The notes under the pieces were generated by a model. The model was given only the letters and a program-made list of their open reading frames with translations, did not search any database and was not told where the DNA came from. Source: Piezodorus guildinii (Eukaryota; Arthropoda; Insecta; Hemiptera; Pentatomidae). Taken from it: 64,000 bases of DNA. The position numbers and the translations under genes are program-made. This document shows positions 12,663-23,234 of this stretch, piece after piece; within the stretch, counting starts at the first letter, position 1; every line of letters starts with the position of its first letter. Location of the stretch: positions 96,851,616-96,915,615 of the forward strand of contig CM041294.1 of assembly GCA_023052935.1 (NCBI GenBank). The letters are read 5' to 3'.

Positions 12663-12859
12663 AATTTGACCTTCACCTTAAAGAATCTACACCTTATTCA
12701 TTAATACTGTTTTTGAAGCTACAGCTGCTTTAGAACAGCAGCCGGTCAAAAACATAGTATATTTTAAGGTATAACTGTTTATATAGCTGCTTACAGGCTA
12801 TTGAATAATATGAAAAACGTTAAAATAATCAAAGGAAAATGGCCTATCACCACTACTTA

Positions 12860-13110
12860 TTTTAAAACCCTATATCTCTGGGATTTCTAAATCGATTTCG
12901 GTGAAAGGCAGATAGACGGATTTTTTTTCTTTGTATACGTTATTCGAGTTTTACTCATCTTGAAATTTAAGGCTTAAAATTATGAGGGACAGGGTATTTT
13001 TTTGTTTATAAAACAATACAATTTTTTTTCTATCTTCTGAATTATAAATAAGTTCTTATCAGTTAAAAATAACCGAGTTTGGGCGTATTTATAGGTAAAA
13101 CTTTATTTTT
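12860..13110 (-). repeat. Family B repeat fragment, reversed
   Basis: The complement of CCTATAAATACGCCCAAACT and of TTTTTAACTGATAAG-like sequence places it with the AT-rich family B near 5395, 27880 and 58600. Confidence 0.55.
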
Positions 13111-13114
13111 TTTA

Positions 13115-13215
13115 TAATTCAACAATTTATTTTCGTTTCTAAATTTGTTTAAAAATTCTTCAATTTATATAAATTACGGGGGTAAGTGAAAGTCGTGTGT
13201 TGTGCGCACCAGATT
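13115..13215 (-). repeat. Family A repeat, terminal fragment, reversed
   Basis: CAACAATTTATTTTCGTTTC and GGGTAAGTGAAAGTCGTGTG...GCGCACCAGATTT are the outer end of family A in reverse. Confidence 0.75.
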
Positions 13216-13597
13216 TTGTTTAGAAGGGTGAAACAATCAAGGATTTTTTATTCCCTTTAAATCATCTTAGCGGCAGCTTCCAGGTTCGAACCCACTTTGG
13301 CATATAAGGCTATTGTAATTATGTTATTGGTAGATTATTATTATAAAAGGTTTAATGATGTAATATCGCAAAGGTTAGTATAACAGCCTTCAGTGCCAAA
13401 GGTAACGGGTTAAAACTTGGTACATGGCGCTAAGATGATTTAAAGGGAGTTAAATATCCTTGATTGTTTCGCCTTTTGAAAGGTGTGTAAAAAAATTGAA
13501 AAAGATTGAAAAATATCCAAAGGCCATCTGTCGGGTTTGAACCCGAAAACTTGAGTGTATATTATACATCTATGTTGTTGTTCACAGGTTCAAAAGA

Positions 13598-14492
13598 ACA
13601 AAAATCTAGTGCGCGTTTCACACGACTTTCGCTTACCTTCGTTATTTATATTAATTTAAGAATTTTTTAACAAATTTAGAAACGAAAATAAATTGTTAAA
13701 GAATTATTTACATTGGATTTAAATAGAAACACGTGTTTTATTAAATAATCTTTTATATTCTTATTTACAAGAATCTTTGTTTTATCGGCTTTTCATCACT
13801 CTCCGTGATGAAAGAACTTTTACAATAGTATGTATAAGATATTTTTTCTAAAATCTAGCTATCCAACGATATATTCTACATCGATACTACTATTCTTGTG
13901 TTCAAAAACACAAAAATTGTATTAAAAAATATTTTTGCACTTTTCTCCTTTCGTTGTTTATCAAATTCGCTCGACTTTCATTTTTAGCTGTTATTTATAA
14001 ATGCTGACAAGTTGATGACCCTAATTTTTTTAAATCTATAAAATAAAGGTACTTCAGTTGAAGAAAACTTAAAATATCGGTATTTAAGCCATGTCAGACT
14101 ATTTCAATCAGAAAAAAAGCCTAAATCATATTAAAGCATATCAAATTTTACATCGATATAGCGAGTTTAATCAAAATCTTAATGAAGTTTTTGAGAAAAT
14201 CGTAAAAAGGTGCAAAATGCATGGTATAAAGTGGCTCTTCTGGTTAGCAAATTTGATGAAAAAGTTTTTGCAACATCTCAGGCGTATAGTTATCTTAAAT
14301 GTGAAATTTCAGTTTCATAGGAGTTTTCGTTTACGCGCGGCAGTTAACACATACTGACCTTTTTGCGGGACTGGTCATTTAGACTCAGGAGACCCTAAAA
14401 CTTGTATTTCCGTTGAAAACTGGAATTCGAGAATTTTCACGATCGCAATGCTTTCCCTTGCTATATATTTCATGTATAGCTAAGTGAAAGTA
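13598..14492 (+). repeat. Family A repeat, complete copy (~0.9 kb)
   Basis: This is an uninterrupted copy. It opens ATCTAGTGCGCGTTTCACAC...CTTTCGCTTACCTTCG, passes AAATTGTATTAAAAAATATT, GTACTTCAGTTGAAGAAAA, AATCGTAAAAAGGTGCAAAA and CGATCGCAATGCTTTCCC, and ends GCTAAGTGAAAGTAAAAT. Inner ACTTTCACTTACCT-like motifs at the two ends are inverted relative to each other, suggesting a non-autonomous DNA element. It has no long open frame and I know no matching named family. Confidence 0.8.
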
Positions 14493-14504
14493 AAATTACA
14501 AAAA

Positions 14505-14665
14505 AAAATTTTTTTTTCTCTTTTCACCTTCAGTTGGTTATAAAATTCGTTCAACTTTTATACTAAGACACTTTTTATCAATCCTAATAAGATGATAGCA
14601 GTAATTGTTTATGAATCTATAAAATTAAAGGTACTTTAGAGACAGAAAATTTAAAATATCAGCAT
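14505..14665 (+). repeat. Family A repeat, middle fragment
   Basis: TCTCTTTTCACCTTCAGTTG to TTAAAGGTACTTTAGAGACA repeats the middle of family A directly after the complete copy. Confidence 0.7.
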
Positions 14666-15061
14666 TTAGTTGGCAACCACTGGCTTACAGGACTACTACC
14701 ACAGATCTTACTCCTTGCATTACTGCCTCTGATAATAGAATTTCCACTAAGAAATATTTTTGATCGGTGAATAGTATCGGTGACTAGTAATGCTGATGTA
14801 TTGAAAACATTAATAGCTTAGCCGACTGAATAACATTTAGCAAACCTTATTCAGTATTCCATCCGTCATTATTCAATTGTTCATTCATATTTCAAAAACT
14901 GCAAGGAAAGGAGAAAAAGTAATTATGCTAACTTGTTCAAATATATTTTATTATTTTTTTTTAGCTTCAGAAGAATGGATTCTTATAATTTTGTTTTATC
15001 TGTATTTAATTTGCATTATATTGGTCGTAATATTAAGATAATTAGAATTGATTTTCAATCA
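14666..15061. other. AT-rich, nothing seen
   Basis: No frame, repeat or structure found. Confidence 0.5.
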
Positions 15062-15290
15062 ATCAACTAATCAAATGATGCTACAGCAGGAGTCCTAAAT
15101 TTCGCCTATCCATGTTTAGTTAGGATGGGGATCTTTAACGGGTCCCTGACATCGCACACGCACTGGACCGCCCTATGAATGACGGCATTACTAAGTTTTG
15201 TTGCTCCCTTTATAAATTTCTAGGGCCTTTTGCTGGATTTGAACCCGCGACCTTGGTTATAGTAAGATGTTATGCTCGCCACATGTGACC
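15062..15290 (-). mobile_element. SINE-1 copy
   Basis: Reverse copy running from the body (GATGCTACAGCAGGAGTCCT, GGATCTTTAACGG) to the B-box complement GGATTTGAACCCGCGACCTT and head. The 3' tail is eroded. Confidence 0.82.
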
Positions 15291-15459
15291 CTAAACTCTT
15301 ACTATTACTCCGTAGCTACTGATACCCAGCTTATTAACAAGCTAGGCCTTGTTTAAACTAGAAGCAACAACCCCATAAGTTCGAATCAGGGTAGAGAGTA
15401 GTCACTTAAAATGTTTTTCATAATTGCACGGCACTATTTTAGGTGTGTGAAAAAAAAAA

Positions 15460-15745
15460 AAAGAACCTGTAGCTACAACCTATGAAGGGTCTTGGGCTCA
15501 GTACTTATAGAGGTTCGTACTGTTTATAAGAGAAACAATGCTCTGCAATGATATGATTAGGCCGAGATCTCACTCAGCCGCCAGTTTTTCCCTTAATTTG
15601 GGTACCCACTTTAAAGAGGCTGGGTCTGCCCCAGGAGGGTCTCCATACCCTAGGGCCGCCTCCCGTAAAATTAACAGAATAAATAATATTCTGCCATAGC
15701 CGGGATTCGAACCGAGGACCCGGAGAACAGTAGACCACGCCGCTC
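15460..15745 (-). mobile_element. SINE-2 copy (long form)
   Basis: Reverse copy: CTATGAAGGGTCTTGGGCTC, GGGTACCCACTTTAAAGAGG, GGAGGGTCTCCATACCCTAG and B-box complement CCGGGATTCGAACCGAGGAC, ending at AGTAGACCACGCCGCTC. It abuts the large palindrome. Confidence 0.88.
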
Positions 15746-15764
15746 TAAAATCAAAGGTTTAATA

Positions 15765-16350
15765 TTTATTATTTACTTACTCCATTAAGACTGACTGTAT
15801 TAAGTTTAATGTGTTAAATACTAAACATCATGTTTTAATTACCTGATAAATAAAAGGAACGATAAGCAATGACAGTAGTTGCTCATCTGCTTGTCGAGTT
15901 CTGTGTGTCTTAGTATGAGTGAATACTGTGACACAATTCAATTAATGATTATCATGGGAGAAACCATAAATTTATTCACTTCTGCAGTTCTTCGGTTGGG
16001 AAATTTTTCACGATATCTTCAAACAGCAGCAGCACCGTCTCTATGAACCTCCCCATAAGTTTAAAGCATGTCTGTCTTTTCTGCAAAAGTGAATAAATGT
16101 ATGGTGTCTCCCAAGATAATCTTAAATTGAACTGTGTAACAGTATTTACTCACGCTAAAACACACAGAACTAGACAAATGATAATAAATACAGCGATGAT
16201 ACACTAAAACACACTGAACTAGACAAGTAGATGAGCAACTACTATCATTGCTTATTGTTCATTTGTTTATCAGGTGATTAAAACCTGTTATTTACTATTA
16301 AACACGTTAAACTTTGTAAAGTCAGTCTTAAAATCAGTAAAAAATATACC
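15765..16350. mobile_element. Large palindrome / TIR element (~590 bp, arms ~220 bp)
   Basis: The left arm 15765-15985 and right arm 16080-16350 are imperfect inverted copies (for example AGTAGTTGCTCATCTGCTTG pairs with AAGTAGATGAGCAACTACTA, and ATTAAGACTGACT with AGTCAGTCTTAAAAT). The loop is about 95 bp. The right arm has a small internal duplication of ACTAAAACACAC(T/A)GAACTAGACAA around 16155-16225. Probably a non-autonomous DNA transposon. Confidence 0.82.
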
Positions 16351-16439
16351 TACTGTTTCTTGGCCAACGGTTTCTTAATTTCAAAAAAAATGCTTCTCTC
16401 AAAAATTTTCTCAAACTTTATTCAATTTGAAGATTTGGC

Positions 16440-17099
16440 ACGTACATATAGATAGGGATCAAAATTATTGTAAGGAACAGACACAATCACATATACATAT
16501 AGATAGGGATCAAAATTATTGTAAGGAACAGACACAATCACATATACATATAGATAGGGATCAAAATTATTGTAAGGAACAGACACAATCACATATACAT
16601 ATAGATAGGGATCAAAATTATTGTAAGGAACAGACACAATCACATATACATATAGATAGGGATCAAAATTATTGTAAGGAACAGACACAATCACATATAC
16701 ATATAGATAGGGATCAAAATTATTGTAAGGAACAGACACAATCACATATACATATAGATAGGGATCAAAATTATTGTAAGGAACAGACACAATCACATAT
16801 ACATATAGATAGGGATCAAAATTATTGTAAGGAACAGACACAATCACATATACATATAGATAGGGATCAAAATTATTGTAAGGAACAGACACAATCACAT
16901 ATACATATAGATAGGGATCAAAATTATTGTAAGGAACAGACACAATCACATATACATATAGATAGGGATCAAAATTATTGTAAGGAACAGACACAATCAC
17001 ATATACATATAGATAGGGATCAAAATTATTGTAAGGAACAGACACAATCACATATACATATAGATAGGGATCAAAATTATTGTAAGGAACAGACACAAT
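16440..17099. repeat. Minisatellite: 13 tandem copies of a 51-bp unit
   Basis: GATAGGGATC recurs every 51 bp from 16451 to 17063. The units look identical apart from the edges of the array. Since 51 is a multiple of three and the unit has no stop in two of its frames, long artificial frames run through it on both strands (repeating SHIHIDRDQNYCKEQTQ on plus). No known protein repeat matches, and I see no promoter or splice support for translation. It lies 90 bp right of the large palindrome. Confidence 0.95.
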
Positions 17100-17214
17100 T
17101 CACCATTCACCTTTCATTGATCAGCATACAGGTGATGGTGAATAATACCCAGACAGTTCAAAATAATGCTCTCAACCATATCTTATATGTTAACGCCCAG
17201 GTCTTCTTTGTTCC

Positions 17215-17415
17215 TTGTTCTGTTTGGAACCGTTCCTCGAGGCTCAAACCATAGATCTCTTAGGAGTTCTTTCTCACCGAAGGTCTCGGAATTTTTCTTT
17301 TAAGACGTTCACGCCACCGCAGCCCACTGGTGGGTCCTGGTCCATTTTTCCGTGGTACGGTGTGACCCACCGGTTGATCACGCTTAACTATCCTGTGGGG
17401 CGACGTGCATCACAG
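17215..17415 (+). other. Exon-like patch with GTGAGT donor
   Basis: GC-balanced sequence open in one frame (MFCLEPFLEAQTIDLLG... to VGRRASQ) ends at CACAG|GTGAGT (17416). It could be a 5' exon or a remnant of a repeat. No domain is recognisable. Confidence 0.3.
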
Positions 17416-17844
17416 GTGAGTAACTTGTTTTCAGAAAATAAGTCGTTAAAAAGATAAGTTTATTTGATTTTTTATCAACATTATGTATGGTAGGAATTAA
17501 CAAGCATAAGGATTTATTTATTAAATATTTTATAACCTTCAACATCTCAACTAGTTGTAATCTCGCATTTTGCGCGTTCGAAGCCTGGAACTGTTGTGAT
17601 CTGGCATTAAACACGTTGGTACTAGCAACAGTGTGGCCCAATGAAGTGTATGCAAGTAAGGCAGTCGCGCCTTACGGGAAAAAACGTAGGTATTACTTGG
17701 CGTGGACGTGTTAAAAAAAAGGACGCATTTCTCGTTCAAACAACTCCTTTCCCTTCCCTTTCCACTTGAAATTAAGAATACAAAACACACCCGTCCGCTA
17801 TAATTAAAGAATAACACTTGTACTGTCGTTCGAGACTACGGTAC

Positions 17845-18235
17845 CACCTCCCCTCCTCGCAATCGAACCCTCTACCCGTCCCTCTATCGTACCCTCCATC
17901 CAAATCTCCAGCCTAACCTCCATCCTACCCTCCTTCTAACCCTCCATCCGAACCACCAGCCTAACCTCCACCCTACCCTCCTTCTAACCCTCCACCCGTC
18001 CCTCTATCCTTCCCTCCATCCAAACCTCCAGCCTAACCTCCATTCTACCCTCCTTCTAACCCTCCACCCGTCCCTACCCTCTATCCTAACCTCCAGCCTA
18101 ACCTCCTTCTAGCCCTCCACCCGACCCTCTATCCTAACCTCTATCCTACCCTCATTCTAACCCTCCACCCGACCCTCTATCCTACCCTCCATACGAACCA
18201 CCAACTTTACCTCCATCCTACCCTCCACCCAGTCC
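17845..18235. repeat. Polypyrimidine degenerate array (CCCTCCAxCCTAA-like)
   Basis: Almost 400 bp of variants of CCTCCATCCTACCCTCCTTC, TCTAACCCTCCACCCG and CCTCTATCCTAACCTCC, with strong C/T-strand bias. The minus strand is G-rich with many short G runs. It is not a clean telomere repeat. It ends just left of the Jockey element. Confidence 0.88.
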
Positions 18236-18351
18236 AGACCTGACTATACAATATAATGCCGTTGCTCCAGTTGGCGTGCCCCGAGCCTTCCCCTGCGTGA
18301 TCTAGCCCGACCCATTGGTCCCTAGATCGATACCCTCCTAGAGGAATTATT

Positions 18352-20124
18352 TTTTTTTCAGTAATAACAATTTTTTATTGAGAAAATTTTACAATCTGTC
18401 CCAATTTGGACATTAACAGTATTGCTGAATGATATCAAACATACTACATTCATACAATATTTACACAACATAAAATTACAATAAAATATATACACAATAA
18501 TGAATCAATACAAAAGTCAATAATTCACTTATACCTATATACACATACACACACTCATACATACATCACATTGAGTGGAGAATCTAGCCAGTGCTAGAAC
18601 TCCAATATATTTACAAAAGGTCGCGGGGCCACTGCCGTTTCAACCTTCTAGATGGGTTGTATGGATGAGTGGAGCTGGATAGGGATTGAGCTAAAGGATT
18701 AGGATGATGAATGAGGTTCTGGTGGAATTTGGAAAATTTGGATGGAATTAGGTCTGAAATAAATGGAACATTAAGGTCGTGGTGCAAGGTATAATTGGAG
18801 ACATAATAAGGAGCATTTACTATTGTACGGAGGACTTTGGATTGAAAGGATTGAATGCGTTTGATGTTAGAACGTTTAGCTGTCCCCCACAGTTCAAGTC
18901 CGTAGGTCCAGATGGGCTTCAGTATTGTCTTGTAGATTAATAATTTGTTGTCAACTGTAAGTTCAGATTTTCTGTTGAGTAGTCGGTATAACTGTCCGAA
19001 TCGTCGGTTGAGTTCTTGTCTTTTAAGTCTTGTATGTGGGTTCCAAGTCAATCTTTTGTCTAACAGTAAGCCAAGATACCGGACTGTATCTGAGAGAGGA
19101 ATCGGTAATGAGTTGAAATAAACTGGCGGACAGGATTTTCGTCTAAGAGTAAAGGTTATGTGTTTACATTTGGCTTCGTTCACCTTTACACGCCAGTTAT
19201 TACACCAGTGTTCGATAAGGAAAAGGTGTCTCTGAAGGTTTAAGGATGCTGTTTCAGGATTGGAACTGGATGATAGGATGGCGGTGTCGTCTGCAAAAGT
19301 TGCCAGAAAGGTATCAGGATGTGTAGGAATATCAGCAGTGTAAAGGATGTAGAGGATGGGTCCCAAGACGCTGCCTTGAGGAACACCGGCCTCAACGGGA
19401 TAAAGGTTAGAAAATTCTTCACCACAGCGAACTCGGAAGGAACGGTTCGAGAGATAGGATCGGAGAATGAGGTATAGGGACTGGGGTAAATGGGTTTTCA
19501 GCTTGAAGAGTAATCCAGTGTGCCATACCCGGTCAAAAGCTTGCGCAATGTCCAGAAACGCACCAGAACAATACTCTTTGCATTCAAGAGCTGAGGAAAT
19601 ATGGTCTACAACTCGGAGCCCCTGTTGAACTGTGGAATGCTGAGGACGGAATCCAAACTGATGGGAAGGAAGATTTTGAGATTCTAATATGGGTAGGATA
19701 CGTTTAAGAAGAAGCCTTTCGAAGATTTTTGAGAGGATGGGGAGTAGACTAATAGGCCTGTAGGATGAAGTGTTGTTGGAAGGTTTACCTGGTTTAAAAA
19801 AAAGGATGATGGTGGAATGTTTCCATAACAGAGGAAAATAGGTGGTGCGGAGGATGCAGTTATAAATATAAGTAAGGAATATAATAGCTTTCTGCGGAAG
19901 TTGTCGGAGGATCTGGGGAGTAAGGAGATCGTGTCCAGGAGATTTACGGAGAGTCAGTTTTTGGAGAAGATATTTGACCTCAGAGGGATTAATAGCTTTA
20001 GGAGGTAGGGAAAGTGGAATCGGTGACATAAGAAAGTCTTGCACTTTTGCGGTGTGATTGATGTGGGATTCCGGGTGAGGAGTGAATACTTTGGAGAGGT
20101 GTGTGGCGAATTCCTCGGCTTTAT
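18352..20124 (-). mobile_element. 5'-truncated Jockey-type non-LTR retrotransposon with open RT frame
   Basis: The minus strand encodes about 504 element-derived residues ending at 18611. Reverse-transcriptase motifs appear in order: FKPGK and SYRPISLL, FGFRPQHST, FLDIAQAFDRVWH (catalytic Asp), GVPQGSVLGP, FADDTAIL (catalytic DD) and RYLGLLLD. A C-terminal region ends in RRLKRQWPRDLL. A ~260-nt 3' UTR runs to a poly-A tract (T run at 18351-18358 on the plus strand). Endonuclease and ORF1 are missing. The element is bracketed by a perfect 14-bp direct repeat CTAGAGGAATTATT (18338-18351 and 20125-20138), read as its target-site duplication. The open frame extends to an ATG at 20194, but those first ~23 codons lie in flanking DNA. 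No internal stops, so insertion is probably recent. Confidence 0.93.
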
Positions 20125-20194
20125 CTAGAGGAATTATTAGGGCTAAAAAATTTGCTAGTTCTAACATTTGCTGCTTCAGTTTGTCGATAGCCAT

Positions 20195-21629
20195 ACCATC
20201 TAACTCTATAAGTCAACATCATAGTAATGGATTTTATTCATGTGAAAACTGAATAGCTGTTCAATTGAAAACTAATTGTATTTTTTTATTTGTTAGCCAA
20301 TAATTGAATTTGTAGATCAAAGACGTTTATATGAGGAACCTAGTTTAAATAGTGTATCGTAGAATGGGCAATAAATAAATGTTTACACAAGAAGAATATT
20401 GCTGTTTGTCGGTCTAATGTTGATAATTTTAATTTTTTCAAAAGTTTTCAAGGTTCAGTCAATAAATAAACAACTATGTTTAGGCAACGTTTCGATAATT
20501 TATTGTTCTCGTATTCATGCCCTTATAGTAAAAAAAAAAGGAGTATAAATAATTATATACTATAATTAATAGATTATTTGTTTATTTATTTAACGTCACT
20601 TTATGCTGATGTGGCTAATCGGACGATGCTGCACCGAGAGTCCTAAATTTGGCTATCCAGGTTTAATCAGAGTAGAGATCTTTAACAATATCTGACATCG
20701 CACATGCTCGGGACCATCTTTTAACGTCCCCTCCGAAATAAGCATAACTAAGGAATTTTTCCTTCCATTATAAAATCGTAGAGCCACCACCATGCTACAG
20801 GTAACCCCAATAATTGATAGATATAGTATGCATGAAATCACTATTTGAAAGAAATAATTAACATTGAAAAAATAAGAAATTTAATCCAAACACAAGAAAC
20901 CAATGTCCTAAAAGTTATACTAATAATAATGTCAATGATCATGTTGCAGTCATAAGTCATACCTGATTCTCAGACTGCAGTAATTTTAAAAAACCTCCCT
21001 ACCTTACCTCTCGTTCCACCATTCCTGCGTCTTGGTTTTGTGTTCTAAGAATATGTAACATCCAACAGTCCTATGTAAGTCCACAGATGTTTGCTTCTGG
21101 AATGCTCATGTCATTCTGTATCTTGTGATTCGAAACAACCCATTTTGCAGAACACCATATTTCTACTCCGTATCTGCTAATAATTTCTTTGAAATGAAGA
21201 AGAGTCCAAGAGACATGATAGTCGTTTTAAATCATCTTGTCAAGTATTGCCTCTTCAATTTCTTATGCATGTACCCCTGTTAGTCTTTTATCCTGGTATA
21301 TATCGGTGGGTCAACCCCGGGGTAGAGAGTGGCCTGCTTAAGCCTCTGATCTCTGAAAATGGGTTTTCGATAATTGTAAGGGGTTCTTGGTTGGTGGTGC
21401 AACCGCAAAGTTATGCTTCATTGCACTTCCGTTTGTCTTGAAAAATCAATGAACCTTATATGTATAGAACCCAAGAAACTTCATGGTTGTAGTTCTACAG
21501 GTTTATAATAATAATTTTTATCATAATATCATAATTAGAGCCTAACCTTGACCATTCATATTCCCAGTGAAAGCTGAGGAAGTTGAATTCTGAAATATTA
21601 ATAATGAATACTTGCTGAGGCATAATAAC
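20195..21629. other. No gene seen (contains one SINE-1)
   Basis: AT-rich apart from the SINE-1 copy. 21290-21420 (CCCCGGGGTAGAGAGTGGCC) resembles the complement of 30130-30250, an unidentified repeat. Confidence 0.5.
20571..20795 (-). mobile_element. SINE-1 copy, head degraded
   Basis: TTTATTTAACGTCACTTTAT, GCTAATCGGACGATGCTGCA and CATAACTAAGG mark a reverse SINE-1. The B-box region is not recognisable. Confidence 0.82.
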
Positions 21630-22078
21630 GTGGCTAAAATTATTCACAGAGTATTGGCCAAAAAATACCAGATTCTGGAGGAAATTTGCCCGCCCGTATT
21701 ATAAATACAGCCCACAGCCAGTGATTGATAGACAGCACGTCAAGCTGTATTGCGACCTGGCAATTATAACTGATCACACAATTCCTCACAACTACCTGAT
21801 ATTTTACTGATGTTGAAGGGGATCATCGAGATAGGGTGCATCAGATGACAACCTGCACAATGTAGTTGCAGAAAAAGTTACAAAATATCAGAATCTGGTG
21901 AAGAGCTGAAGCAACTTTACAAGTGAGAGTGCTGCCGTTGATCACTCAAGTAATGGCTTCATCCCAGAGATGGCCGTTAGCTCAATAAAGGAGCTGGATA
22001 TCCCTCTCAACATTCTGGACGAGATCTAAAAAGCTGTGTTACTCAGTGCTGCGAGTACCGTTAGAAAAGTAATAAACA
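21630..22078 (+). pseudogene. Non-LTR retrotransposon C-terminal fragment (YKYSPQPV...IITDHTIPHN type)
   Basis: With stops and frameshifts the plus strand reads YYKYSPQPVIDRQHVKLYCD, LAIITDHTIPHN, then NLHNVVAEKVTKYQNLV, NGFIPEMAVSSIKELDIPLN and AASTVRKVINMEN. These match, from memory, the conserved C-terminal block that follows the RT in a group of insect non-LTR elements (YKY-PQPV, IITD-TIPHN, GVIPK, IVRKVL). The clade is uncertain. No RT lies upstream. Confidence 0.75.
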
Positions 22079-22259
22079 TGGAAAATTACGTTTCATTAGC
22101 CCCACCCTTGTCTTAGGTCCGGGTAGGAGCTTATGCCAACGAAAGCTGAGAAAAAAAATAAAACAATATTACTAGGCCTACCGGACCTAGAAGTTCGATG
22201 CCGATGCCACTAAATACTGCCTACACAGGTTCGGCCAATGATCTTCGTTCAAGTAAATG

Positions 22260-22462
22260 CCCCCGATATCAGACTAAACGCAATCCTCCCATCGACGCTT
22301 TGGAATACCTTGGGCACCTATCAGTCGGTTCTGCAAATACCAACTTTTTCGGGATTCGTTCTTCACTGAGCCTAACAAGTTTGCACGCCCATTTGAGTCT
22401 CCACGATGCTTTCAACTCAATTATACTCACAGGGTACAAGCTTCGCAATTCCACGTTGTGCC
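22260..22462 (-). pseudogene. RTE-like LINE C-terminal fragment
   Basis: The minus strand reads WRLKWACKLVRLSEERIPKK LVFAEPT, then a frame-damaged GRPR-like tail. It corresponds to the [10 protein letters not shown]...R.PKK end of RTE-like polyproteins, as in 49665-49693. No upstream RT remains. Confidence 0.7.
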
Positions 22463-22558
22463 ACCTTCTGAGATCCCTAGTGGCCTCATTTTCGAAATCC
22501 TTAAGGAGTTTTTCATCCTTTAAAGTAAGCGGCCACGTCGGAATATTGTTTGTTTACT

Positions 22559-22830
22559 CTTGTTTATTTATTTAACGTCACTTTATGCAACAATGGCTAA
22601 TCGGACGATGCTACAGTGGGAGTCCTAAATTTATGCCTATCACAGGATTTATTAGATAGGATCCTTTACGAGTACTGACATGTCAGGCTCGAGACCACCT
22701 TTTATCGTTCCCTCCGAAAGGGCGGCGTAACTAAGGATTTTTACTCCCATTAAAAAATCCTAGGACCCAACCGCGGGTTTGAACCCGTGACCTTTACATG
22801 GAGGCTTTTACGCTAGGCCACCCAGCTAAA
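22559..22830 (-). mobile_element. SINE-1 copy (left of a pair)
   Basis: Nearly complete reverse copy: TTATTTAACGTCACTTTATG tail complement, AATCGGACGATGCTACAGTG, GGCGTAACTAAGG, CGGGTTTGAACCCGTGACCT (B-box complement) and a head end near AGGCCACCCAGC. Confidence 0.9.
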
Positions 22831-22837
22831 GTGATCC

Positions 22838-23060
22838 CTGTTTACTCATTTAACGTCACTTTATTCAACTTTGGCTATCGGACGATGCTACAGTGGGAGT
22901 CCTAAATTTTCTATCATTAATCAGGTTAGGGATCTTTAACGAGTACCTGACATTCCACAGACTAGGAATACCTTTTTACTCCCATTAAAAAATTTCTAAG
23001 GCCGTCAGCAAGTTTGAACCCGCGACCTGCGACATAGATAGCTGTTATTTGGCCACAATG
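22838..23060 (-). mobile_element. SINE-1 copy (right of a pair)
   Basis: A second reverse copy starts within about 10 bp of the previous one, with its own tail (ATTTAACGTCACTTTATTC) and B-box complement (GTTTGAACCCGCGACCTG). It carries an internal deletion between CTAGGAATACC and ACTCCCATTAAAAAA. Two same-orientation copies back to back point to insertion into the A-rich tail of the first. Confidence 0.87.
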
Positions 23061-23234
23061 ATATAGGTGAATCCACCCGTCGGAAGAATAATAGTTTTAT
23101 AAATTCTAATCTTTAAGTCTTTAGATAGTAACTGCGAGCTAAGTAATTTCGCAACTGAATAATACCACGCATTTCCCGCCTTTAACCGCGATTTGTACTT
23201 TCAAGTACAACTTGTACTTATACGTTACATTGAT

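Noticed and set aside
16422..17254. Long open frames on both strands through the 51-bp array (repeat proteins)
   Set aside because: They exist only because the unit is 51 bp and stop-free. No start context, splice site or domain supports a real protein.
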